Position numbers and translations under genes: made by a program. Below the pieces are notes generated by a model, which made no database searches, had not been told where the DNA came from, and saw only the letters and a program-made list of their open reading frames with translations. Of a stretch of 45,025 bases of DNA, positions 8,634 to 16,035 are shown in pieces. Numbering within the stretch: position 1 is the first letter of the stretch; every line of letters starts with the position of its first letter. Source of the stretch: an uncultured Ruminococcus sp. (lineage in GTDB: Bacteria > Bacillota > Clostridia > Oscillospirales > Acutalibacteraceae); NCBI GenBank assembly GCA_902785365.1, contig CACZYC010000016.1:1-45025 (forward strand), read 5' to 3'.

Positions 8634-8837
8634 TATCTCAAAATCTTCTTTTTTAAATTGCATCATTTTCGCTTCTGATTTCGGCATTCTCAAAATCGGG
8701 TTATACGCGAATTTCCTGCATTTACCGTTTTTTATTTGTTTGTTCTTTATGCAGCCTAAATTATTGTCATTACGGTTGAAGTTGTCACAATAATTGCAGT
8801 TGGGCTGTATATGTTCTCCGAATAACTTGTTTTTCAT
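8631..8837 (-). CDS. Small four-cysteine protein, conserved-looking hypothetical
   Basis: 68 aa from the ATG at 8837 (MKNKLFGEHIQ). This start is preferred over 8843 because AGGAG is 9 bases away. Cysteines occur as CNYC, then GCI and GKC before FAYNPILRMPK, a spacing that could bind one zinc or an Fe-S cluster. The C-terminus is acidic/lysine mixed (MMQFKKEDFEI). From memory, similar small proteins with the pattern C-x2-C, C, K-C-x-x-F-x-Y-D/N-P are widespread in Ruminococcaceae, but I know of no function. Its promoter shares a -35 hexamer with pgeF. Confidence 0.6.
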   Translation of the reverse strand: MKNKLFGEHIQPNCNYCDNFNRNDNNLGCIKNKQIKNGKCRKFAYNPILRMPKSEAKMMQFKKEDFEI

Positions 8838-8871
8838 TGTCATTCTCTCCTGTTAGGAATATTGTGAATTA

Positions 8872-8900
8872 ATTATAACAGACTTTAATATAACTTGCAA
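8872..8900 (-). promoter_or_regulatory. Promoter of the four-Cys protein gene
   Basis: Minus-strand -35 TTGCAA (8895-8900) and -10 TATAAT (8872-8877) with a 17-bp spacer. The same palindromic hexamer is the -35 of the divergent pgeF promoter. Confidence 0.6.
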
Positions 8901-8923
8901 GATTGCAAATAATAGTTTATACT
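8895..8923 (+). promoter_or_regulatory. Promoter of pgeF
   Basis: -35 TTGCAA (8895-8900), 17-bp spacer, -10 TATACT (8918-8923); the pgeF start codon is 18 bp downstream. A second TTGCAA lies at 8903-8908. Confidence 0.6.
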
Positions 8924-8940
8924 GATAAATTGGTGATAGA

Positions 8941-9774
8941 ATGAGATTTAACAGTAAAACAATGACGCTGAATAAACTGAATTCAGCGCCATACTTGACA
9001 TATAATTCTTTAAAGGAAATAAACTTTATCAATCACGCTTTCTCCACAAGACTCGGAGGGGTCAGCGAGGGTATTTTTTCCTCAATGAATCTGGCTTTTA
9101 ACCGCGGTGATAATCCCGACAGCGTTACCGAAAATTACCGCCGCCTGTGCGAAAGCGCGGGATTTGATTTCAATTCCCTCACAGCCTCGGCTCAGGACCA
9201 CCACACTTATGTCCGAAAGGTAGGGAAAGAAAATGTCGGTATCGGTATCACAAAGCCCCGTGATATGGAGAGCGTTGACGCTTTAACAACTAACGAATCG
9301 GGCGTTACGCTTGTAACTTATTACGCCGACTGTACGCCTTTGTTTTTTGTCGACACCAATAGAAAAGCAATTGCTTTGGCTCACGCGGGTTGGCGCGGAA
9401 CTGTCGGCAGAATAGGGGAAGAGGTTGTCAAAAAAATGTCGGATGAATTCGGCACAAATCCCTCAGACTTAGTCTGCGCCATCGGTCCCGCAATTTCAAA
9501 ATGCTGTTATGAGGTGGACAAAGCTTGCGCCGACGAGTTTTATAACCTGACTGATTTGGATAACACCGGGTTTATATTTCCAAAGGAGAATAATAAATTT
9601 ATGATTGACTTACTCGAAGCCAATCGTCAGATTCTTATAAAATCGGGAGTAAGACCTCAGAATATCACTGTCAGCGACCTTTGTACAAGGTGCAACAGCG
9701 AACTTCTGTGGTCGCACAGAGCCACGAACGGACAGCGTGGAACTATGTGCGCTATGATGTGTATTAATAAATAG
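8941..9774 (+). CDS. pgeF: Peptidoglycan editing factor PgeF (YfiH/LACC1 family)
   Basis: 277 aa. The multicopper polyphenol oxidase-like fold is recognised from FSTRLGGVSEG, SAQDHHTYV, YYADCTPLFF, HAGWRGTVG and IGPAISKCCYEV, which include the conserved His/Cys metal-site residues. Family knowledge: YfiH proteins hydrolyse or phosphorolyse nucleosides. In E. coli the protein also prevents misincorporation of serine in place of alanine in peptidoglycan stem peptides. A cytoplasmic enzyme is expected; no signal peptide is present. GGTGA precedes the ATG, and an alternative in-frame ATG is at residue 8. It is the first of four co-directional envelope-related genes, 9 bp from the next one. Confidence 0.88.
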   Translation: MRFNSKTMTLNKLNSAPYLTYNSLKEINFINHAFSTRLGGVSEGIFSSMNLAFNRGDNPDSVTENYRRLCESAGFDFNSLTASAQDHHTYVRKVGKENVGIGITKPRDMESVDALTTNESGVTLVTYYADCTPLFFVDTNRKAIALAHAGWRGTVGRIGEEVVKKMSDEFGTNPSDLVCAIGPAISKCCYEVDKACADEFYNLTDLDNTGFIFPKENNKFMIDLLEANRQILIKSGVRPQNITVSDLCTRCNSELLWSHRATNGQRGTMCAMMCINK

Positions 9775-9783
9775 GAAGTTTTT

Positions 9784-12132
9784 ATGAAAAAGTATTTGAT
9801 AAAACTCATACCGTTTTTACTGATAATACTTACTATGCTTTCGTTGGGACTGATTTCCGTCTCAGCGGCGGTTACCTATACCAATTCAAAGGGTTCCGTG
9901 AAGGTAGTCTGCGGTTCGTACAAAAAGACTTTTAAAGCCTCAAGTTATAAAAAGAATTTTTCCGCCGCTTTAAACGCCGCGCTTGAGACCGCGCGAAAAA
10001 AAGCGACCGATTCAAAGCGTGCTACCGTAACTATCTCAAAAGGACATTATAAGGTGGACAGAACCATAAAAGTCTACAGCAACACAACACTCGTTGCTAC
10101 GGGTTCGTATTTTCGTTATTACGGAAATCTTCTCCGAAACGGGTTCGACAAGCTCAAAACAGCTGGTTACGGATATAACTCCGCTAAAAATATTACTATA
10201 AAAGGCGGCGAGTGGGAACAGCTTATCGCGTTCAAATACGCGGGCAGTTCTGACACCTCAAAGATGCATTCAACCTTCAGATTTGCTCACTGTAATAATA
10301 TAAAGGTAACAAAAGCCGGTTTCAAGAACAACTATAATTGTCACGATATTGAAATCGCGGGCGTAAAGGATTCCGAGTTTTCGGGCAACAATTTCTATAA
10401 TACTAAATCGGTAAATACAGTGGCGAATAACGGCGGACGAGAGTCTGTACAGATTGACGTCGCTACCGCGTCGGCTATGCCGTATTTCCCGTCATATGAC
10501 AAAACACCCTGTAAGAATATTAGTATCCACGAAAACACGTTTAAGAATAAATTCCGAGCGGTCGGCAGCCATCACGGTGTAACAGGAAAGACGTACAATA
10601 ATATTACCGTGAGAAACAACAAAATGACCAATATAGCAGGTATAGCGGTATATGCCGTTTATTGGACAAACTCAAAAATATACAGCAACGAGATGACAAA
10701 CGTCGGTACGGGCGTTGATATGAGGAGTATGATAAATGGCGCTTCTCTGAATTTCTATAATCTGGATAAGCTGAGTTATACAGACAGCGAAAAAGCTGTA
10801 TCAAATTCAAAAACCTATATTTATGACAACCAAATCCAAATCAGAAAGTCCAATAATTTGTCGTCAAAGCCTTGCGCTATAAGAGCTTTGGGTGATTACT
10901 ATCCGTCTAAAGACAAAGAAACAGGGACAAAAGCGGGGATTTACAGAATTTACGGCGTCAATATAGGCGTCGATTCCAACGGCACAGCTATGCCTAATAA
11001 AATCTCAGGCAATATGAGTACTGCCGTTCAGTTGAATTACGGTGTTAATTCTGTTGTCAAAAATAATATAATAGATATGAAAAAGAGCTCTAAAAACACC
11101 TTGTGCGGGGTTGAACTCAGAGGTTGCGAAAACATTGATATTTCATCGAATACTATCAAAAACGGTTCTGTCAACTCGGCTAAGGGTATATATGCCTATG
11201 AGAGCTCCGCAAATACGATGAACTCATTGCTGAATATTTCCGATAACATCATTGATAATTTCGCCTACGCCGGAGTATATATCAAAAAGGCTGAAATGAC
11301 GAAAATTATAAATAACACTGTCGGTAACTGCGCTGACTCAGCTGTTATCTTAAATGCGGCAACTCTGACGCAGATTTCTAAAAACACTCTTAAAGACGTT
11401 TTGTACGGCGTTTACACTTTAGATTCCTGTAACGGTCTTGAAATGAACTCAAATACAGTTTTCGCCACGGATTCGGGGTTGTACGCGTCCTCGTGCGATA
11501 ATATGAACGCTTATGATAACAGTTTTTCAACCAATAAAAGCGCTGTGTATCTTAAATCGACAAACTCGGTTTGCTTAAAAAATAACAATATCAACAGCAA
11601 TCTGTACGGAGTCTGTATTAACAAAAACAATTACAGCACGGATATTATCGACAATAATATAGATTCCGCCGACGAGTGCGTTTATTATAACGGCGCATCA
11701 TCATCTGACAAGAGTAACGCGAAAACATTGAATATCACGGGTAACAGTCTAAACTGTCCGGCGTCCAAAGCAGCGGTAAGAGTTGTTTATGATAATATAA
11801 CGGCAAGTATTCATTCCAATAACCGCGCAGACGCCGGTGTGCCTTTCTATCGTTTTAAGGGCGACGGAGAAAAAAGTTACCGCAAGCTATACGAAGATAT
11901 GACAATTGATAATCTGACTCTGGACACAACAGATGAAGTAAAAAAACTGAGTTGGAATTCCGCATCCGCGGCGAGCGGTTGTCAGGTTTATCTCGGAGAG
12001 GAATATTTTGGTAATGTTGAGGCTGGCGAATGTACTCTTGACTCATACAACGGGGAAAAAATAACCGTTATACCATACAAAATCTACGGCAATATAACGC
12101 TTTTGGGTGTTCCGATGTCGGTAGAAAACTGA
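9784..12132 (+). CDS. Secreted right-handed beta-helix protein
   Basis: 782 aa with a clear signal peptide (MKKYLIKLIPF, hydrophobic core to about residue 25, ending VSAA). The body is built of repeated short units rich in Asn and Gly-Val, such as ISSNTIKNGS, ISDNIIDNF and IINNTVGNC. These are the PbH1/NosD-type ladder of a parallel beta-helix, from about residue 80 to 690. The last 90 residues look like a separate small beta domain. Pectate-lyase-like folds of this type act as polysaccharide lyases, hydrolases or adhesive surface proteins; I see no catalytic signature specific enough to choose. There is no LPXTG motif or anchor. AGGAAG is the ribosome binding site, 9 bp after pgeF. Confidence 0.75.
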   Translation: MKKYLIKLIPFLLIILTMLSLGLISVSAAVTYTNSKGSVKVVCGSYKKTFKASSYKKNFSAALNAALETARKKATDSKRATVTISKGHYKVDRTIKVYSNTTLVATGSYFRYYGNLLRNGFDKLKTAGYGYNSAKNITIKGGEWEQLIAFKYAGSSDTSKMHSTFRFAHCNNIKVTKAGFKNNYNCHDIEIAGVKDSEFSGNNFYNTKSVNTVANNGGRESVQIDVATASAMPYFPSYDKTPCKNISIHENTFKNKFRAVGSHHGVTGKTYNNITVRNNKMTNIAGIAVYAVYWTNSKIYSNEMTNVGTGVDMRSMINGASLNFYNLDKLSYTDSEKAVSNSKTYIYDNQIQIRKSNNLSSKPCAIRALGDYYPSKDKETGTKAGIYRIYGVNIGVDSNGTAMPNKISGNMSTAVQLNYGVNSVVKNNIIDMKKSSKNTLCGVELRGCENIDISSNTIKNGSVNSAKGIYAYESSANTMNSLLNISDNIIDNFAYAGVYIKKAEMTKIINNTVGNCADSAVILNAATLTQISKNTLKDVLYGVYTLDSCNGLEMNSNTVFATDSGLYASSCDNMNAYDNSFSTNKSAVYLKSTNSVCLKNNNINSNLYGVCINKNNYSTDIIDNNIDSADECVYYNGASSSDKSNAKTLNITGNSLNCPASKAAVRVVYDNITASIHSNNRADAGVPFYRFKGDGEKSYRKLYEDMTIDNLTLDTTDEVKKLSWNSASAASGCQVYLGEEYFGNVEAGECTLDSYNGEKITVIPYKIYGNITLLGVPMSVEN

Positions 12133-12246
12133 CAAATTATAGTAATTAAAAAATTCTTTATAATAATAGTGACAAATTTTGATTTTTCTGTTAATATAAT
12201 AATCTCGGATAAAATAATCTGAATAGAATTAGAGGTAAATAGATAA

Positions 12247-13566
12247 ATGTATAAGGGTAATAAGGTTTACAGGTACGACAGGTTTTCCCAAAGACGAAGA
12301 AAAAGGAAAGTCGTTTTTGTAATAGCTATTGTGATTTTAGCTTTGGCTATTATAGGAGCGGTTGGATTTGTCGTTTATAAAAACGGCTTTGATTCTGTGA
12401 AAAATTTAACAGCGACAAAACGTACCGACAAAACAATTTCTCTTAAATGGGATATCAAGGACGGCGCTGACAGCTACAACGTTTATTGGAAAGCCGCTGA
12501 CGGCGATTATTCGAAAGCTGAACACCTGAAGAAAAACACCTATACTGTAAAAAAGCTTAAACAAGCGTCTGAGTACCGCTTTTATGTAGCGGAGGTCAAA
12601 GGCAATTCGGAGAAGGCGAAAAGCGGGGAAATCACCGTGTATACCGTTGCCGAAAAACCAAATGTAAAAGAAGCTGACAACGACCGCAAGGGTACTATTA
12701 AAATCAAATGGAACAAGAATCCCGCGGCGGTTTCGTATGTTGTTCAATTTAAGAGTTTAGCCGATTCCGAGTACCCTGAGGAAAATACTCTGAAAATTAA
12801 AAAATCATCCAACCCCCAAGCGACTATAACCAATCTTAAACCCGGTGTTGTGTATGATGTGCGTGTTCGCACCGTTACATATAAAAACGAGAAAAAAGAC
12901 TATGGTGTTTGGAGTGAATCCGCTTTTACCGCGTTCAGAGAAAAGCGTGTGATTGACCCCAACAAACCTATGATAGCGCTGACCTTTGACGACGGTCCCG
13001 GTAACGGTAAGTCGAGCGACAGAATACTGGATATACTTGAAAAGAATAACGCCAAAGCTACATTCTTTATGATAGGCAACAGAGCTGCTGAACACCCCGA
13101 TAACGTAAGGCGCAAAGCCGAAATGGGTATGGAACTCGGCAACCATAGCTGGGATCATAAAAAATACGAGAAAAAAGTAAAAGTAGAAGATATCAGAAAG
13201 TGTTCCGACACCATTATGGAAATCACAGGGCAATATCCCACAGCTTTCAGACCGCCGGGGGGTCTCTCCACCAAGCTCATCGAAAAGGAATGCGCAAACG
13301 AGGATATGCCGATTTGCCTTTGGAACATTGACACTCAGGACTGGTCCAGCCGTGACCCGTCAGCGATTTATAAAAGCGTTGTGAACTCTGTTTCCGATGG
13401 TGACATTGTGCTTATGCACGAGATTTACGATTCCTCAGCCGACGCGCTTAAACTTATTGTGCCCCGTCTGATTAAGGACGGATATCAGCTTGTGACTTTT
13501 ACTGAGCTTATTACCGCTAAAACAGGCGAAGCTCCCGAACCGGGTGTGCTTTACTACAACGGTTAA
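12247..13566 (+). CDS. Membrane-anchored polysaccharide deacetylase with two FN3 domains
   Basis: 439 aa. A basic N-terminus and one membrane helix (VVFVIAIVILALAIIGAVGF, about residues 19-40) anchor it with the rest outside. Two fibronectin type III domains follow (about 47-132 and 135-230; note KSGEITVYTVAEKP and VVYDVRVRTVTYKN). The NodB domain is at about 240-425 with its five motifs: TFDDG, HSWDH (metal His pair), RPPGG, DTQDW and LMHE. It should deacetylate N-acetylglucosamine in peptidoglycan, giving lysozyme resistance, or another beta-linked amino sugar polymer. AGAGGT is 10 bases from the ATG. The position between a secreted beta-helix protein and a small membrane protein fits an envelope role. 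Confidence 0.85.
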   Translation: MYKGNKVYRYDRFSQRRRKRKVVFVIAIVILALAIIGAVGFVVYKNGFDSVKNLTATKRTDKTISLKWDIKDGADSYNVYWKAADGDYSKAEHLKKNTYTVKKLKQASEYRFYVAEVKGNSEKAKSGEITVYTVAEKPNVKEADNDRKGTIKIKWNKNPAAVSYVVQFKSLADSEYPEENTLKIKKSSNPQATITNLKPGVVYDVRVRTVTYKNEKKDYGVWSESAFTAFREKRVIDPNKPMIALTFDDGPGNGKSSDRILDILEKNNAKATFFMIGNRAAEHPDNVRRKAEMGMELGNHSWDHKKYEKKVKVEDIRKCSDTIMEITGQYPTAFRPPGGLSTKLIEKECANEDMPICLWNIDTQDWSSRDPSAIYKSVVNSVSDGDIVLMHEIYDSSADALKLIVPRLIKDGYQLVTFTELITAKTGEAPEPGVLYYNG

Positions 13567-13595
13567 GATTATCAGACTTTATGAAAGAGGCAATT

Positions 13596-13850
13596 ATGGG
13601 ACTGTTTGTATTTCTGTTTTTTAGTTTGAGTTCATGGTTGTGCTCAATACCTATGTGGGCGACGCTCATATCTCACTTTGTGTTTGGACTTCCTATATTC
13701 TGGTTCTGGCTGACGCTTGCTTTATGGCTGCTGGCGGGAGTAATCAGATATCTTGTGATTGTATTTGCGAGGTGGGGAGGTAATTCCACAGGCGCAAACG
13801 ACAGCAAACCCAACAAAAACCCATATTCAAATAAGGATATAAAGTTTTAA
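13596..13850 (+). CDS. Small membrane protein of unknown function
   Basis: 84 aa from the ATG at 13596 (MGLFVFLFF), which has AGAGG 5 bases upstream; an in-frame ATG at 13581 is possible. Two to three hydrophobic helices (GLFVFLFFSLSSWLCSIP, then FGLPIFWFWLTLALWLLAG, then a short VIRYLVIVFARW) are followed by a polar Asn/Lys/Ser tail. It begins 29 bp after the deacetylase stop and is followed by a terminator, so it is probably the last gene of that transcript. I do not recognise the family. Confidence 0.65.
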   Translation: MGLFVFLFFSLSSWLCSIPMWATLISHFVFGLPIFWFWLTLALWLLAGVIRYLVIVFARWGGNSTGANDSKPNKNPYSNKDIKF

Positions 13851-13876
13851 AAGGCATCCGAGGGATGCCTTTTCTT
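13849..13876 (+). terminator. Rho-independent terminator
   Basis: AAGGCATCC (13851-13859) / GGATGCCTT (13863-13871), loop GAG, then TTTCTTTTG. It ends the pgeF-to-small-membrane-protein run. Confidence 0.8.
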
Positions 13877-13920
13877 TTGTCCGAAAAGCTAAATTATATT
13901 AAAAAAATATCAATAAAACA

Positions 13921-13949
13921 TTGCATAATTGCTTGTAATATGTTACGAT
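13921..13949 (+). promoter_or_regulatory. Candidate promoter of the HD-STAS pair
   Basis: -35 TTGCAT (13921-13926), 17-bp spacer, -10 TACGAT (13944-13949). The -10 is only a moderate match, so this is tentative. Confidence 0.4.
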
Positions 13950-14003
13950 AAATACAGTAAGTTACTGATGTGAAAGATGTTAACCGAATGAAAGGGGGGT
14001 TTT

Positions 14004-14891
14004 ATGGTAACTGCCAATGGATATGATTATGCTTTGGAGCGCAGACTTCGCGAATTAAGCCCCGAGCTTCATGATAGATTTACCGAGTCGGTATTCGGAC
14101 TTCAGCATATTCTGTCAAATTATCTTTTGGTTTTCCCGACATTTACCGACCATACGGAACTTCATTCATTAAACGTAATAGACTTTTGCAACAGAATAAT
14201 AGGAACGGGGATTGAAAACCTGAACGCTGATGAGATATACGCTCTCCTTATGGGATGTTATTTTCATGATACGGGTATGGGTATAAGCGAAAAGGATTAC
14301 CATGATTTTTCCCAAAAGATTGATTTCGGAGATTATTTTGAAACTCACAGCCGAGAAAAGTATTCAGACGTTATTCGTGATTTTCACAATGAGTTTTCGG
14401 GACTGTTTTTGAAAAAGTACGCCCCGTTGTTCGATATTCCGTCAGAAGAACATCTCAGAGCCATAATTCAGATTTCCCGAGGTCACCGAAAAACAGATTT
14501 GGCTGATGAAAGTGAATATCCGATTGCTTTAAAGGTTCAAAGCGGGAACACAATCTGTTTCCCTTACCTTTCGGCGCTCATACGGCTTGCCGACGAAATT
14601 GACGTAGCGGCGGGACGTAATCTGAGTTTTCTTTACGACCTTGATTCGCTGACCGACCAGAAGGATATTATTGAGTTCGGTAAGCACGAGGCGATAAAAG
14701 AAGTCCAGGTTCACGAGGATAAGTTCGTTATTGTAATTGAGACGGACGACGATTTCGTGTTTAATAATATAAAGAAGATGGCAGGCAAGATGCAAAAAAC
14801 TGTTGACGAATGCCGCCGTGTCGTCATAGGGCGGACACCCTATGTCATTACACAAAAAAGTATTGAGTTAAGGAGTAACAATGAACATTAA
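14004..14891 (+). CDS. HD-domain metal-dependent hydrolase-like protein
   Basis: 295 aa with AAAGGGGGG as a very strong ribosome binding site. HD-superfamily residues are visible: DHTELHSLNV (H50/H54), FHDTGMG (H88-D89), RGHRKTD (His about 165) and LIRLADEIDVAAGR (late Asp). The pattern resembles the HD fold found in HD-CE/HSP90-like-associated and dNTPase-like proteins rather than the HD-GYP type, since no GYP motif is present. The C-terminal 60 residues may form a separate small domain. Substrate unknown: nucleotides or cyclic nucleotides are possible. Its end overlaps the STAS gene by 11 bp, suggesting an enzyme controlled by, or acting with, a partner-switching regulator. Confidence 0.7.
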   Translation: MVTANGYDYALERRLRELSPELHDRFTESVFGLQHILSNYLLVFPTFTDHTELHSLNVIDFCNRIIGTGIENLNADEIYALLMGCYFHDTGMGISEKDYHDFSQKIDFGDYFETHSREKYSDVIRDFHNEFSGLFLKKYAPLFDIPSEEHLRAIIQISRGHRKTDLADESEYPIALKVQSGNTICFPYLSALIRLADEIDVAAGRNLSFLYDLDSLTDQKDIIEFGKHEAIKEVQVHEDKFVIVIETDDDFVFNNIKKMAGKMQKTVDECRRVVIGRTPYVITQKSIELRSNNEH

Positions 14892-15183
14892 CACTATTAA
14901 GGACAATGACAAAATCACAATAGCTGTTGAGGGAAGGATAGATTCCACAACAGCTTCCGAGTTTGAAGCCGCAATCAAAAACGAAACAGAACAGGTATCT
15001 GAGCTGGTATTTGATTTTAAAGACCTCGCGTACATTTCCTCCGCGGGACTCAGAATTCTTCTCGGAACACAAAAGCTTATGATGAATAAAGGAAAGATGA
15101 AGATAATCAATGTTAACGAAACCGTTAACGAGATTTTCGAAATTACAGGTTTTTCGTATATTCTTGATGTAGAAACATTATAA
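14881..15183 (+). CDS. STAS-domain anti-sigma factor antagonist-like protein
   Basis: 100 aa, a single STAS domain. The KITIAVEGRIDSTTASEFEA strand-turn-helix and the LAYISSAGLRIL loop are characteristic, with the phosphorylatable serine (S53/S54) of SpoIIAA/RsbV-like proteins conserved. Family knowledge: the unphosphorylated form binds a serine-kinase anti-sigma factor and frees its target; the kinase and sigma factor are not in this window. AAGGAG is 5 bases before the ATG, inside the end of the HD gene. The fixed overlap with an HD-domain gene suggests the HD protein may be the switch's output or partner (inference). Terminator directly downstream. Confidence 0.88.
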   Translation: MNINTIKDNDKITIAVEGRIDSTTASEFEAAIKNETEQVSELVFDFKDLAYISSAGLRILLGTQKLMMNKGKMKIINVNETVNEIFEITGFSYILDVETL

Positions 15184-15187
15184 AACC

Positions 15188-15214
15188 AAAAGGCTCCGAA
15201 AGGAGCCTTTTCCT
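15188..15214. terminator. Terminator between the STAS gene and tRNA-Leu
   Basis: AAAAGGCTCC (15188-15197) / GGAGCCTTTT (15202-15211), loop GAAA, T-rich on both sides, so it can serve both the STAS gene and the convergent tRNA. Confidence 0.85.
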
Positions 15215-15216
15215 TT

Positions 15217-15301
15217 TGGTGCGGGCGACAGGACTTGAACCTGCACACCGAATGGCACAAGAACCTAAATCTTGCGTGTCTGCCAATTCCACCACGCCCG
15301 C
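15217..15301 (-). tRNA. tRNA-Leu (UAG anticodon)
   Basis: 85 nt on the minus strand. Acceptor arms GCGGGCG and CGCCCGC pair perfectly, and the 3' ACCA is encoded. The anticodon stem CAAGA/TCTTG closes a TTTAGGT loop with anticodon TAG, reading CUA/CUN leucine codons. There is a long variable arm as expected for tRNA-Leu, and the T arm contains GGTTCAAGTCC. Confidence 0.95.
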
Positions 15302-15318
15302 GTATGTGTTGCTCATTG

Positions 15319-15347
15319 ATTATACTATATATTGTATCTAAAAACAA
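15319..15347 (-). promoter_or_regulatory. Promoter of tRNA-Leu
   Basis: Minus-strand -35 TTGTTT (15342-15347) and -10 TATAAT (15319-15324), 17-bp spacer, ending 18 bp before the tRNA 5' end. Confidence 0.65.
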
Positions 15348-15462
15348 GTATTTGGCTTAATTTTGTTATAATAATTCTAATGAAGAAATAAAACGTAACT
15401 TTTTAGTAACATTACACAATAATTCTACTACACTTTTGTATATAAAAACAATAAACTGTTAC

Positions 15463-15491
15463 TTGAAAAACACAATATCTTGTGCTAGAAT
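15463..15491 (+). promoter_or_regulatory. Promoter of the NrdD-like small gene
   Basis: -35 TTGAAA (15463-15468), 17-bp spacer, -10 TAGAAT (15486-15491). The spacer is filled by an NrdR-box-like palindrome. The leader to the start codon is about 90 bp. Upstream, from about 15348 to 15462, I see only A/T-rich sequence. Confidence 0.6.
15470..15485 (+). promoter_or_regulatory. Putative NrdR box
   Basis: ACACAATATCTTGTGC matches the published NrdR consensus acaCwAtATaTwGtgt at 14 of 16 positions and contains CACAA-N4-TTGTG arms. It sits exactly between -35 and -10, where repressor binding would block RNA polymerase. A second, weaker dyad (CCAC-N6-GTGG, 15501-15514) is centred 30 bp downstream; NrdR sites usually come in pairs about 31 bp apart. 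NrdR itself is not in the window. Confidence 0.6.
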
Positions 15492-15589
15492 AATAACACT
15501 CCACGAAATAGTGGGGTAGGGTATATGATTTATAATGTAAAATCGATGATTTTAATTCCGATTTAGAAATTTTGAAAGGGAGGTACACT

Positions 15590-15886
15590 ATGGAAATTAA
15601 AGTAATTGGCGGCACATTATCACAGAAGGAAATCGACACATACGTTACACAGATTAAAGAGGCTAACCCCGACAAGGAGTTTAAGACATTTGAGTTTACG
15701 GTGGACGGTGAGTACGTTGACGTTAACTACACTTACGATATGGTTCCTTTTGAGAGAATCAGAAGAATCACAGGTTATCTCGTAGGTACACTCGACCGTT
15801 TCAACAACGCTAAACGCGCTGAGGTTGAGGACAGAGTTAAGCACGGCCTTTCCGATTGCTCATGCTCACTTGAAGAAATTGCCTGA
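15590..15886 (+). CDS. Stand-alone NrdD C-terminal (glycyl-radical-like) small protein
   Basis: 98 aa from the ATG at 15590, with GGGAGG 6 bases upstream. Residues 55-86 read ERIRRITGYLVGTLDRF, then NNAKRAEVEDRVKHG. The R-x-x-G-Y-L, R-F-N and E-x-x-x-R-V-K-H elements are those of the extreme C-terminus of class III anaerobic ribonucleotide reductase, where the Gly of GYL carries the radical. The catalytic ten-stranded barrel and zinc Cys pairs are absent; only C90 and C92 occur near the end. Small proteins of this kind are often labelled anaerobic ribonucleoside-triphosphate reductase. An NrdR-like operator in the promoter supports a link to dNTP synthesis. Whether Gly62 can carry a radical is unknown. 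Confidence 0.6.
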   Translation: MEIKVIGGTLSQKEIDTYVTQIKEANPDKEFKTFEFTVDGEYVDVNYTYDMVPFERIRRITGYLVGTLDRFNNAKRAEVEDRVKHGLSDCSCSLEEIA

Positions 15887-15902
15887 AATTAAAATACAAG
15901 TT

Positions 15903-15932
15903 AAAGCGTTCCGATTTCGGAACGCTTTTTTG
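15903..15932 (+). terminator. Rho-independent terminator
   Basis: AAGCGTTCCGA (15904-15914) pairs with TCGGAACGCTT (15917-15927) around a 2-base loop (probably larger in practice), then a T run. Confidence 0.85.
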
Positions 15933-16035
15933 TTTTATCGTCTATATTACAAATTTGTTATAGTGTATAAATAGTGTAGATTTATGTCGAAATATGTGTT
16001 ATATTATTTTTATCAAGTAACTTTGGAGGGCTAGT

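Noticed and set aside
8855..8878. TTGTGAA half-site near the -10 of the four-Cys gene, as a second Rex box.
   Set aside because: Only one half matches; the opposite arm is wrong in sequence and the TGT/ACA spacing is off from the 18-bp Rex dyad.
8892..8910. TTGCAA motifs near pgeF resembling the RpiR candidate operator ACTTGCAA.
   Set aside because: The motif there is explained as a -35 element; the shared core is only about 8 bp of common A/T-rich sequence.
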